Positions 24,139 to 36,606 of a stretch of 64,000 bases of DNA are shown here, one piece after another (within the stretch, counting starts at the first letter, position 1; every line of letters starts with the position of its first letter). This DNA is from Ricinus communis (taxonomy: Eukaryota > Streptophyta > Magnoliopsida > Malpighiales > Euphorbiaceae). A program made the translations under genes and the position numbers. The stretch covers positions 18,216,429 to 18,280,428 of the forward strand of contig NC_063264.1 in NCBI RefSeq assembly GCF_019578655.1, written 5' to 3'. The notes beneath the pieces were generated by a model, which made no database searches, had not been told where the DNA came from, and worked only from the letters and a program-made list of their open reading frames with translations.

Positions 24139-25198
24139 TGTAACACCCGAAATTTTTATATATTTAATAATGAGTTTTTATTTAAGTTAATTTTAGCTTC
24201 ATTTTTATTGGGTTTAATTTGAAATGATTTAATGGAAATTTTAATATTAATCAAATAAATGAGTTATTTTCCATATCCAATTAGTTTGATTTTTAAGGAG
24301 TTAATTAAATAAATTATTTGAGAAATAAATTATATTTTTATTTGGTTATTCAAAATTTTCTCAAATGTATATATATATAAATAAAATTATATATTGAAAA
24401 ATTATGGTAGAAATTGTAAAGAATATTTATAAAAGAATTTTGGAAAAATTGGTATTATAATTGATTAGTAGTATTAAATTTTAAATTGAAAATTGATTAT
24501 TTAATTTAATTGTGTGTAGGATTTAATTGGAGGATTATTTTGGAATAAGAATTAAAAGTATAATTTTATTATTATGAGGGTTTAATGGAAATTTGTGAGT
24601 TTGGTATTTTCGTAAATAAATATGTCGGTCAGGGGTATTTGTGTAATTGTGTATTTTCAATAATTCGGATTTGGCCCAAATTAATTAGTTAAGGGCATAA
24701 TTGAAAGGAAAGTTTAGGGGTTAAATTGGAATTCTGCTGGATCAAATTGTAAGTAATTAAGAAAGTTGAGGGACCAAATTGTAATAAGGAAAAGTTCGGG
24801 GGCCTAATGTCGATATTGAAAGGAATGGGATTGGGGAGAGAGAAAGTAGATCGAGAGAGAGAGAGAGAGAGAGGGTGATGGCCGAAGAAGAAGAGGAAGG
24901 CGGCGGCGTGCGTCGTCGGTGGCAGCTTTGGAAGTGCGCAGGTTGACCAAATTGTAAGTAATTGATAGTAGATGTATCAGTTGTAAATTTTCTGAGTTTC
25001 GGGTCTCGCCTAATTTTTCTGGCAGACCGATGTATTTATGTAGAATGTAACTATTACGATAATTTATGGCTTTAATAATATTAATTTGAGATGAGATTTG
25101 ATTGAGTTAGTGAGTGTCAGGCTTACTACGGGATTCGGTGGCCTTAAGCCTACCCATTCCCTAGTGCCGGTCATGGGTCCACAAAGTGAGTCGTGACA
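24139..25198 (+). repeat. Gypsy 5' LTR with a ~2 kb internal deletion
   Basis: The first ~800 bp match the start of 26667-29724 and the last ~230 bp match its end. The join near 24937-24967 carries a short filler, ACCAAATTGTAAGTAATTG, close to LTR text around 24743-24764. The deletion arose after insertion, since the partner LTR is full length. Confidence 0.9.
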
Positions 25199-25202
25199 AA
25201 TT

Positions 25203-25214
25203 TGGTATCAGAGC
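25203..25214 (+). other. Gypsy primer-binding site
   Basis: TGGTATCAGAGC begins four bases after the LTR end and matches the initiator tRNA-Met 3' end. The following leader resembles that of the element at 60681. Confidence 0.9.
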
Positions 25215-26249
25215 TTAGGTTTAGATTTCCTTCGACCTAAGTTAAGATTTTTCTTGGTACTGCGGAGCTAGGATCAAGTCTGTCTTATTGTTTTCATTGA
25301 CTCCAGTGTCTCAGCCTTCTCTGTTGGAGAGTTTGTCATTCTTTTTCCGTGAGCTTGTCTTTGATGCTGTGCTGAGAATGAGCTTTGTAGCGATGGGAAG
25401 ATCTGAAGTGTGGTAGACTCGTGCCGTTTTCATCAAGTGATTAGTGCAGTCCGCCTTTGAAAGCTTTGATTGTTGTTTCGATGGTGGGTACCGCAGTCAG
25501 TTTTAATGTAGAGCGTGGTTGCAGTCGTGTCATGGACTGCCTCGTCATCGCATTAGGCATCGCCTTAATTAGTAGTGCCGAAGTTAGTGCCTGGGAAGTC
25601 GGGCGGATGTTAGAGTTTGTGATTGTAAGAAGCTTAAGAAAGGTGGCAGGAGTATTTTCGGATGCTCGGAATCCAGAGAAACTTAAGCGAACATTATTTA
25701 TTTTTCTAAGTAGAACAAGTGTTTTTGAAATACAATAGCGATCCAGTAAGAGTGCATTATGGCATTTCACTATTAGGCATGCATAAATTCATTTTAGGGC
25801 ATGCATCATACATCGTGCATTGCAACCCTTGGTGATAGGGGCATCATCACCCTGGTGCGCGATATTATAGAATTTTATATAAAGAGAAATGGCTGGAGAT
25901 TTTATGATTTTACAAAAGTGTTTTTCCAAGATGATAAAGCTTTATCAATGATGATTATAAAGTAAATAAATAAGTAAATTTTTCAAAGTAAATTGTGTTA
26001 GCTTGGGAATTCTCTAAATGACGAGCTAAGTTGCTGAGAGAGTAAGTATGTGGAGCTGTAAGCCCCATGTTGGATTATAAAGGAGGCTTTTGGATTTCAG
26101 TCAAGGAGGAATCTTGTGTCAGGATGGCATGGGTTGTGTCGGTTGATGCGATCAGATGGATGTTATGCCGAGGATGATGTGATGTGGATGTTAAGGATTT
26201 TTTCTGTACATGCAAAGGACATGTCATTAGGAAGGAAATTTGGTGAGTG
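25215..26249 (+). other. Internal region of the deleted gypsy element
   Basis: The first ~120 bp are homologous to the leader after 60697. The remainder has only short frames (such as 25457-25738, 93 aa) with no recognised domain. Gag, protease, RT and most of the integrase are absent. Confidence 0.6.
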
Positions 26250-26580
26250 GATTTTTGGCAGGATCAGAGTTGGCCCTTCTTGTGTGGAAACCCTTGGTTT
26301 TGTCGGCAGGTTGGTGAGGTGGCATGTAAGTTGGACTTGCCGCCAAGTATTAGTAATGTTCCCTGAGGTCAAATCCAGTTGTTCGTATGTCTGAGTTGAG
26401 GAAGTATATTTTCGATCCTTTGCTCGTGTTGAATCCTCAGTGTGTGGATGTAAGTAAAGATTTGGTTTCCGACGAGCCGTAAATCAGGATAGCCAGTTTT
26501 GCTTAAGGGCTTTCTCGATGAGTCTTGTGGTTGAGTTTATTTCTGCCGAGGAAAAGTTCTCAAGAAGCCGAGTGGAGATA
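26250..26580 (+). pseudogene. Gypsy pol C-terminal remnant
   Basis: Out-of-frame pieces of the Tekay/Del pol tail can be read: VGEVACKLDLPPSISNVP at about 26306-26360, then MSELRKYIFDPLLVLNPQ (from about 26387), and RKSSQEAEWR near 26550-26580. They match the familiar order of AYRLALPP, then VSMLRKYV.DP, then the chromodomain-proximal end. Frameshifts and stops separate them. Confidence 0.75.
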
Positions 26581-26650
26581 AAAGGTTCCTAATTAGTTTC
26601 AATTTTAGTGTGAAGTCCCTTTTCTTTTAAAAATTCGAGGACGAATTTTT

Positions 26651-26666
26651 TTTAAGGGGGGGAGAA
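26651..26666 (+). other. Gypsy polypurine tract
   Basis: TTTAAGGGGGGGAGAA directly precedes the 3' LTR, after the family-typical ATTCGAGGACGAATTT. Confidence 0.88.
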
Positions 26667-28833
26667 TGTAACACCCGGAATTTTTATATATTTAATAATG
26701 AGTTTTTATTTAAGTTAATTTTAGCTTCATTTTTATTAGGTTTAATTTGAAATGATTTAATGGAAATTTTAATATTAATCAAATAAATGAGTTATTTTCC
26801 ATATCCAATTAGTTTGATTTTTAAGGAGTTAATTAAATAAATTATTTGAGGAATAAATTATATTTTTATTTGGTTATTCAAAATTTTCCCAAATGTATAT
26901 ATATATAAATAAAATTATATATTAGAAAATTATGGTAGAAATTGTAAAGGATGTTTATAAAAGTTTTTGGGAAAATTGGTATTATAATTGATTAGTAGTA
27001 TTAAATTTTAAGTTGAAAATTGATTATTTAATTTAATTGTGTGTAGGATTTAATTGGAGGATTATTTTGGAATAAGAATTAAAAGTATAATTTTATTATG
27101 AGGGTTTAATGGAAATTTGTGAGTTTGGTATTTTCATAAATAAATATGTCGGTCAGGGGTATTTATGTAATTGTGTATTTTCAATAATTTGGATTTGGCC
27201 CAAATTAATTAGTTAAGGGCTTAATTGAAAGGATAAAGGAAAGTTTAGGGGTTAAATTAGAATTCTGCTGGATCAAATTGTAAGTAATTAAGAAAGTTGA
27301 GGGACCAAATTATAATAAGGAAAAGTTCGGGGGCCTAATGTCGATATTGAAAGGAATGGGATCGGGGAGAAAGAAAGTAGAACGGGAGAGAGAGAGAGAG
27401 AGGGTGATGGCCGAAGAAGAAGAGGAAGGCGGTGGCGTGCGTCGTCGGTGGCGGCTTTGGAAGTCTGTGGTGGCCGTCGGGCGATGGAGTGGCGGGCGTG
27501 TGGCGGAGAAGCGTCTGGCAGGAATCGCGTGGGAGCGGTGGCTTCGGAGGCCGTTCGGCCGGTGTTGGCGGTCGAGTCGAGTGGCGATCGGCTCCTCTTG
27601 GCAAGGGCTCTCTTTTGGCAGCAGTGGCGACGCCTGGGGTGGCCGGAGTTGCAAGATTCGGCAAAGTGAAATTTAGAGTGGCAGCCGACTTTTTCAACTT
27701 TTCCGGCAAGCTTCGGCGGAGGATGGACGATCGGAGGACGTATCCCGACTCTCCTCAGCTCAAGCTTCGCATTGGCACCGGTTTCGTGGCGATCGGGCTT
27801 CGTTTGCAAATCGACGGCCGAGATCGTCCGCAAATCTCTCCGGATGATCGGGTGTCAGATCGGAAAATCGAAAGCGGGGATCGTCGTCAGCGCGTCGTTT
27901 CGAGTCCGATGGTGAGTTCGGATCGTCGATCGGACTCCGGCGGCTGGAGGCGAGTTGACCGAGCGACCGAGCGTCTCGGTAATTTTCTCTGGCCCATTAA
28001 TTTTGGAATTCTTGGTTTAATTGTGTGTCTATTGGATTATATTGAGTACTTGATGATATTTGTGAGTCAAAAATAATTGTCTGTCAGTTTGCCTGCCTCG
28101 TGTTTTGTATTGTGTGGCGGAGTCGGGAAAAATAGTGAAGTTGGGGACCCGATTCCCATTGTTTAAATTGTTGGGTATTTGAAGTGTTTTTCTGGCAGGT
28201 CCTGGACCAATTTTTACGGGGGAGTAATGTCCGTGTTGTAGGGGAGGTTCTGCCAGATTTTCGGTAGAATTCTTTCGAGTCGAGATTCTTAGACAGTCAG
28301 TCCTAGGAGTCTAGACCTAGGATTAATGATCGATTGTTTCAGCATAATTGATAAATTGTTTTCCGTGATTAGATGATCTGTCTGTTCGGCTCGCTCCAAC
28401 CGAGGCATCGGAGCAGAGCTAGGAGGTCGCCCAAAACCTGTGAGTTAAAGTCACTTAATCGTTGCACTATTGCTAAGTTTGAATTTAATATGCTATTTTG
28501 AAAGTTTATGCTTAATATGGTTATTAGTATCGCAATGTAAATAATTTCACTGGATTATTAATTATTGAAGATAATATAAGTATTATTATAGTAATGTTAT
28601 GATAATACCAAATATTATCAGTTTTCCACATGAGTTGCATGATGTCTTACTCTAAATTGTTAATCGTTATTTTGATATGGTTGAATGACTTCTTTATAGA
28701 ATAATATTTATTAAATGTGGCGATTGCGATTTGGAAAATGTGGCTTGTAGAACATGCCGTCTGATGGGTTACATCAGGACTGCGTGCGCACCGGTAATGA
28801 TCATGGACGAGTAATAAGATTTTTATGGGTTCG

Positions 28834-29113
28834 CCCTGGTCGAGCATGGCTCTCTGGGCTGATTTGAGGAAATTGCGGTAATAAGATTATTATGAGTTTT
28901 TCCCTGGTCGAGCATGGCTCTCTGGGCTGATTTGAGTGAGATGCCGGAGTAAAGGACCCTGGTCGAGCTTCACTCTCTAGGCGCCGACTTATTTGAATAT
29001 TAAGTGACCGGACTGGAGTTAAGGACCCTGGTCGAGCATTGCTCTCTGGGCGCCAGTCCTATTGGAATGAGATGCCGGAGTAAAGGTCCCTGGTCGAGCA
29101 TTGCTCTCTGGGC
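28834..29113 (+). repeat. Five-copy CCCTGGTCGAGC repeat within the LTR
   Basis: CCCTGGTCGAGC occurs near 28834, 28912, 28958, 29027 and 29088, each followed by GCTCTCTGGGC or a near variant. The spacing is irregular (46-78 bp). GAGCATTGCTC can form a small hairpin. Inverted versions occur in the other LTR copies around 46100-46370 and 57700-57955. Confidence 0.85.
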
Positions 29114-29344
29114 ACCAGTCTTATTGGATCAAGAGAGCCAAAAGGCTACTAGAATTTGGGGTTAGGGTTCTACTGAGCCACTCGTCCCGTAAAAAAAATA
29201 AAAATATATTTTATTTATTTATTTATTTGGTATGATTATAATGAGTTGTATTTACGTGCATGGTTTGATATACTGATTCGAATAATTAATATTGTTTGTG
29301 AAGACTGCAATAGTCTCTAGATTATTTGATTTTAACTCACTCTC

Positions 29345-29359
29345 GAGACTGACAGTCTC
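29345..29359. promoter_or_regulatory. Perfect 15-bp palindrome conserved in the LTR family
   Basis: GAGACTGACAGTCTC has 7-bp arms around one base and is followed by a T run and CAG. It is intact in the minus-strand relatives at 45886-45900 and 57469-57483. Its function is unknown. Confidence 0.6.
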
Positions 29360-32300
29360 AATTTTTTTTTTCAGATGCGTGACTGTTAGTCTTTCCGCGA
29401 CTCTCATTCAGTAACCCGACTCCTTCATCATCGGGTGACGTATTTGATTTGGTATGTAAATTGGTAAATCTTAGATTCTCCGCAGTAGTAATAGTAGATG
29501 TATCAGTTGTAAATTTTCTGAGTTTCGGGTCTCGCCTAATTTTTCTGGCAGACTGATGTATTTATGTAGAATGTAACTATTAAGATAATTTATGGCTTTA
29601 ATAATATTAATTTGAGATGAGATTTGATTGAGTTAGTGAGTGTCAGGCTTACTACGGGATTCGGTGGCCTTAAGCCTACCCATTCCCTAGTGCCGTTCAC
29701 GGGTCCACAGAGTGGGTCGTGACAGTTCTTTTCTCAGATTCATAAATATACACATTTTACGAGATTATTTTCTTATATTGATAAGTATACCATTTTTACG
29801 GGGTCGTTTTTTCATATTAAATTATTAGCACTATTATGGAGTTTTCTCAAATTCATAAATATATACATTTTACGGGGTTATTTTCTTATATTAACAAATA
29901 TACTCCTTTTACGGGGTTATTTTCTCATATTATAAAATTAACCCATTTAAGGGGTTGTTTTCTCATACTCATAAATATACCAAAATTATGGGGTTATTTT
30001 CTCCGATTGATAAATATCCCCGTATTACCAGGGCATTTTCTCATATTAAAAAATTTACCCCTTCTACGAGGTTGTTTTCTCAAACTCGCAATTACACAAC
30101 TTTTACGGGGTTATTTTCTCAGATTCATAAATATTCCCAGATTACAGAGTTATTTTCTTATATTAATAAATATACCACCTTTACATGGTCGCTTTCTCAT
30201 ATTAAATTATTAATACTATTATGAAGTTTTCTCAAATTCATAAATATATGCGTTTTACAGGGTTGTTTTCTCATACTAAATTATTAGCACTATTGTGGGG
30301 TTATTTTCTCAAATTCATAAATATACATGTTTTATGGGATTATTTTCTTACATTGACAGATATACCACTTTTACGGGGTTGTTTTCTCATATTATAAAAT
30401 TAACCTATTTTAAGGGGTTGTTTTCTCATACTCGCAAATATATAAAAATTACTGTTTATTTTCTACGATTGATAAATATTTCCGTATCACCGGGTTGATC
30501 TCTCATATTAAAATATTTACCCCTTCTACGAGGTTGTTTTTTCAGACTTGCAATTACACTAATTTTACGGGATTGTTTTCTCAGATACATAAATATACAT
30601 GTTTTACGAGGTTTTTTCTTATATTGATAAATATACCTCTTTTATAGGGTTGTTTCTCATATTATAAAATTATCCCATTTAAAGGGTTGTTTTCTCATAC
30701 TCACAAATATACCATAATTACAATATTATTTTCTCAGATTCATAAATATCCCTGTATATATTACGGAGTTAAAAAATTTCACCCATTCCACGAGGTAGTT
30801 TTCTTAGACTCGTAATTACACTACTTTTACAGGGTTGTTTTCTCAGATTCATAAATATACACATTTTACGAAGTTATTTTCTTATATTGATAAATACACC
30901 ACTTTTACAAGGTCGTTTTCTCATACTAAATTATTAGCACTATTATGGAGTTGTTTTATGAAATTCATAAATATACACTTTTTACAGAGTTATTTTTTTA
31001 TATTGATAAATATGCCCTTTTAAGGGGTTATTTTCTCATATTATAAAATTAACCCATTTAAGGGGTTATTTTCTCATACTCACAAATATACCGAACTTAC
31101 GGGGTTATTTTCTCCGATTAATAAATATTTCCGTATTGCGGGGTGGTTCTCTCATATTAAAAAATTTAACTTTTCTACGAGGCTGTTTTTTCAGACTCGC
31201 AATTACACTATAATTTCGGGGTTGTTTTCTCAGATTCATAAGTATACACGCTTTATGAGGTCATTCTCTTATATGGATAAATATATCACTTTTACGGGGT
31301 CATTTTCTCATATTAAATTATTAGCACTATTATGGGGTTGTTTCCTCAAATTCATAAATATACACATTTTGAGAGTTATTTTTTATATCGATAAATATAT
31401 CCCTTTTACGGGGTTATTTTCTCATATTATAAAATTAACTCATTTAAGGAGTTGTTTTCTCATACTCACAAATATACCACAATTACATGGTTAATTTTTT
31501 AGATTCATAAATATCCCCATTTTACGGGGTTGTTTTTCACATATTAAAAAATTTACCCCTTCTACAAGGCTGTTTTCTCATATTAAAAGATTTACTCATT
31601 CTACGAGGCTGTTTTCTTAGACTCGTAATTACACTACTTTTACGAGGTTGTTTTCTCAGATTCATAAATACACACGTTTTACAGGGTTATTTTCTTCTAC
31701 AGACAAATATACCACTTTTACGGGGTTGTTTTCTCATATTATGAAATTAACCCATTTAAGGGATTGTTTTCTCATACTCACAAATATACCAAAATTATGG
31801 GGCTATTTTCTCCGATTGATAAATATCTCCATATTATGGGGTTGTTTTCTAATATTTATAAATATACCCCTCTTACGGAGTTGTTTTCTCATATTATAAA
31901 ATTAATCCATTTAAGGGGTTGTTTTCTTATACTCACAAATATACCAAAATTATGAAGTTATTTTCTCCGACTGATAAATATCCCCGCATTACGGGGTTGT
32001 TCTGTCATATTAAAAAATTTACCCATTCTGCGATGCTGTTTTCTTAGACTCACAATTACACTACTTTTACGGAGTTGTTTTCTCAGATTCATAAATATAC
32101 ACATTTTTCGGGGTTATTTTCTTATATTGATAAATATACAACTTTTACAAGGTCGTTTTCTCATATTAAATTATTAGCACAATTATGGGATTGTTTTCTC
32201 AAATTCATAAATATACACGTTTTATGGAATTTCTCTTTTATATGGACACATATAACCTATTTATAAGGTTGGTTTCTCATATTATAAAACTAACCCCTTT

Positions 32301-35300
32301 AAGAGATTGTTTTCTTATACTCACAAATATACTACAATTACGGGGTTATTTCCTCAAATTCATAAATATCCCCATATTATGGGGTTCTCAAATATTAAAA
32401 AAATTTAACCGTTCTACAATGCTGTTTTCTTAGACGACTTTTACGGGGTTGTTTTCTCAGATTCATAAATATACACGTTTTATGGGATTATTTTCTTATA
32501 TTGATAAATATACCACTTTTTCAGAGTCGTTTTCTCATATTAAATTATTAGAACCATTATAGATTGTTTTCTCAAATTCATAAATATACATGTTTTACGG
32601 GGTTATTTTCTTATATCGACAAATATACCCCTTTTGCGGGGTTGTTTTCTCATATTATAAAACTAACCCATTTAAGGGGTTGTTTTCTCATACTCATAAA
32701 TATACACAAATTATGGGGTTATTTCTCCGATTGATAAATATCCCCGTATTATGGGGTTGTTCTCTCATATTAAATTTTTTTTTCCATCTACGAGTCTGTT
32801 TTCTCAGACTCGCAAATGCACTATTTTTACGGGGTTGTTTTTTCAAATTCATAAATATACACATTTACGGAATTATTTTCTTATATTGATAAATATACCA
32901 CTTTTACGGGGTCGTTTTTTCATACTAAATTATTAGCACTATTATGGGGTTGTTTTCTCAAATTCTTAAATATACACGTTTTTCAGGGTTATTTTCTTAT
33001 ATTGAGAAATATACCCCTTCTGCGGAGTTATTTTCTCATATTATAAAATTAAGCACTATTATGGGTTTTCCGATTATACTACTTTTACCGAGTTGTTTTC
33101 TCAGATTCATAAATACACGTTTTACAAGGTTATTTTCTTATATTGATAAATATACCGCTTTTACGATGTCATTTTCTCATATTAAATTATTAGCACTATT
33201 ATGGGGTTGTTTTCTCAAATTCATAAATATACACGTTTTACGGGGTTATTTTCTTATGTTGACAAATATAACCGTTTTACGGGGTTATTTTCTCATATTA
33301 TAAAATTAACACATTTAAGGGGTTATTTTCTGATTCTTACAAATATACTAAAATTACGAGGTTATTTTCTCCGATTATTAAATATCCCCATATTACGGGA
33401 TAATTTTCTAATATTTATAAATATACCCCTCTTACGGGGTTGTTCTCATATTAAAAAATTACCCCTTCTACGAGGCTATCTTTTTAGACTCGCAATTATA
33501 CTATTTTACGAGGTTGTTTTCTAAGATTCATAAATACACACATTTTACGGGATTATTTTCCTATATTGACAAATATACCACTTTTAAAGGGTTGTTTTCT
33601 CATATTATAAAATTAACCACTTTAAGCGAATTTTTCTGGTACTCACAAATATATCACAATTACGGGGTTATTTTCTCGAATTCATAAATATCTCCATATT
33701 ACAGTATTATTTTCTAATACTTATAAATATACCCCTGTTACTAGGTTGTTTTCTCATATTTAAAAATATACCCCTTCTACGAGGCTGTTTTCTCAGACTC
33801 GCAATTACAATACTTTTACGGGGTTGTTTTCTTATATTGATAAATATACAACTTTTACGAGATCGTTTTCTCATATTAAATTATTAGCAATATTATGGGG
33901 TTATTTTATCAATTTCATAAATATACACATTTTACGGGGTTATTTTATTATATTGACAAATATACCCCTTTTACGGGGTTGTTTTCTCATATTATAAAAT
34001 TAACCCATTTAAGTGGTTGTTTTCTCATACTCACAAGTATACCACAATTACAAGGTTATTTTCTCTGATTGATAAATACCCTCATATTACGGGATTATTT
34101 TCTAATATTTATAAATATACCCCACTTACGGCATTGTTTTCTAATATTTAAAAATTTATGCCTTCTACGAGGCTGTTTTCTTAGACTCACAATGACAATA
34201 CTTTTACAGGGTTGTTTTCTCAGATTCATAAATATACACGTTTTACGGAGATATTTTCTTATATTGATAAATATACCACTTTTATGAGATCGTAGTGAAA
34301 TATTAAATTAGTACCACTATTATGGGGTTGTTTTCTCAAATTCATAAATGTACACGTTTTTCGGGGTTATTTTCTTATATTGACAAATATATACATTTTA
34401 CGGGGTTGTTTTCTCATATTATAAAATTAACCCATTTAAAGGTGGTTTTCTCACACTCATAAATATACCAAAATTACGGGGTTACTTCCTCCGATCGATA
34501 AATATCTCCGTATTACGGGGTATTTTTCTAATATGTATAAATATACCCATCTTACGGGATTGTTCTCATATTTATCCCTTCTATGAGTCTGATTTCTTAG
34601 AGTCGCAATTACACTACTTTTACGAGGTTGTTTTCTCAAATTCATAAATATACACGTTTTATGGGGTTAATTTCTTATATTGATAAATATACCACTTTTA
34701 CGGGATCATTTTCTCATATTAAATTATTAGGACTATTATGGAGTTGTTTTTTCAAATTCATAAATATATATGTTTTACGGGAGTATTTTCTTATATTGAC
34801 AAATATACCCTTTTCATTGAGTTGTTTTCTCATATTATAGAATTAACCCATTGAAGGGGTTGTTTTCTCATACTCACAAGTATACTACAATTACGGGGTT
34901 ATTTTCTCTGATTGATAAATATCCTCATATTACGGGATTATTTTCTATTATTTATAATTAGACCCCGTTTATGGGGTTGTTTTGTCATATTTAAAAATTT
35001 ATCCCTTCTACGAGGCTATTTTCTTAGACTCGTAATTACAATGCTTTTATGGAATTATTTTCTCAGATTCATAAATATATAAATTTTACGAGGTTATTTT
35101 CTTATATTGATAAATATACCACTTTTTCGGGGTTGTTTTCTCATATTAAATTATCAGCACTATTATGAGGTTGTTTTCTAAAATTCATAAATATACATAT
35201 TTTACGGGGTTATTTTCTTATATTGATGAATATGGCCTTTTTACGGGGTTGTTTTCTAATATTATAAAATTAACCCATTTAAGGGGTTGTTTTCTGATAC

Positions 35301-36140
35301 TCACAAATATACTAAGATTACAGGGTTATTTTCTCCGATTAATAAATATACCCATATTACGGGGTTGTTTTCAAATATTTATAAATATACCCTTCTTACG
35401 GGATTGTTCTCATATTAAAAAATTTACCCCTTTTGCGAGGCTGTTTTCTTAGACTCCCAATTACACTACTTTTACAGGGTTGTTTTCTCAGATTCATAAA
35501 TATACATGTTTTACAGGGTTATTTTCTTTTATTGATAGATATACCACTTTTATGGGGTCGTTTTCTCATATTAAATTATTAGTACTATTATAGGGTTGTA
35601 TTCTTAAATTCATAAATACATGTTTTACGGGGTTGTTTTCTTATATTGACACATATACCCCTTTTAAGGATTTTTTTCTATATAAAATTAATCCATTTAA
35701 GAGGTTGTTTTCTCATACTCACAAATCTATCAAAATTACAGGGTTATTTTCTCTGATTGATAAATATCCTCGTATTACGGGATTATTTTGTCATATTAAA
35801 TAATTTACCCCTTCTACGAGGCTTTTTTCTTACACTCGCAATTACACTTCTTTTACGGGATTGTTTTCTCAGATTCATAAATATACATGTTTTACGAGGT
35901 TATTTTCTTATACTAACAAATATATCCCTTTTACGGGATTGTTTTCTCATATTATAAAATTAACCCATTTAAGGGGTTGTTTTCTTATACTCACAAATAT
36001 ACCAAAGTTATGGGGTTATTTTCTCTGATTGATAAATATCCCTATATTACGAGGTTGTTTTCTAATATTTATAAATACGCCCCTCTTAAAGGTTTGTTCT
36101 CATATTAGAAAATTTACCCATTCTACGATGCTATTTTCTT

Positions 36141-36606
36141 AGACTTATGAATATACACATTTTACGGGGTTATTTTCTTATATTGACACATATACCTCTT
36201 TTACGAATTTATTTTCTCATATTATAAAATTAACCTATTTAAGGGATTGTTTTCTCCTACTCACAAATCTACCAAAGTTACGGGGTTATTTTCTCCGATT
36301 GATAAATATCCCCGTATTATGGGGTTGTTTTCTCATATTTTAAAATTTACCCCTTCTACGAGGCTCTTTTCTTAGACTTATAAATATACACATTTTACGG
36401 GGTTATTTTCTTATATTAACACATTTACCCCTTTTACGGATTTATTTTCTCATATTATAAATTTAACCCATTTAAGGGTTTGTTTTCTCATACTCACAAA
36501 TCCATAAAATTACGGGGTTATTTTCTCAGATTGATAAATATCCCCGTATTACGGGGTTGTTTTCTCATATTAAAAAATTTACTCCTTTTACGAGGCTGTT
36601 TTCTCA
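36141..36606 (+). repeat. Local 233-bp duplication (six-monomer unit)
   Basis: The series beginning AGACTTAT(G/A)AATATACAC starts at 36141 and again at 36374. A fused h/a monomer is followed by b, c, d, e and g, so type f is missing. The exact period is 233 bp. Confidence 0.7.

Larger units (their letters stand above)
26667..29724 (+). repeat. Gypsy 3' LTR, full length (3058 bp)
   Basis: It runs from TGTAACACCCGG to GGGTCGTGACA. The first 700 bp are AT-rich. A (GA)n run near 27386-27404 leads into a GC-rich stretch to about 28000 with overlapping open frames on both strands. A TCTCG|GTAATT donor-like site (about 27980), the CCCTGGTCGAGC repeats and the 15-bp palindrome follow. Minus-strand relatives lie at 45550-48452 and 57112-60113. 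Confidence 0.92.
24134..29729 (+). mobile_element. Internally deleted Ty3/gypsy (Tekay/Del-type) element
   Basis: The element spans 24139-29724, flanked by the perfect duplication GTTCT (24134-24138 and 29725-29729). It begins TGTAACACCCG and ends CGTGACA. The left LTR is 1060 bp and the right is 3058 bp; the left copy has lost about 2 kb. The internal part is only 1468 bp, with a primer-binding site, a polypurine tract and the last remnant of pol. It needs another element's proteins to move. Confidence 0.93.

Noticed and set aside
27288..27833. Pro/Arg/Ser-rich frames on the minus strand of the GC-rich LTR part, and similar ones at 47279-47754 and 58999-59454
   Set aside because: Overlapping frames on both strands reflect GC-rich composition within LTRs; no conserved domain is visible.
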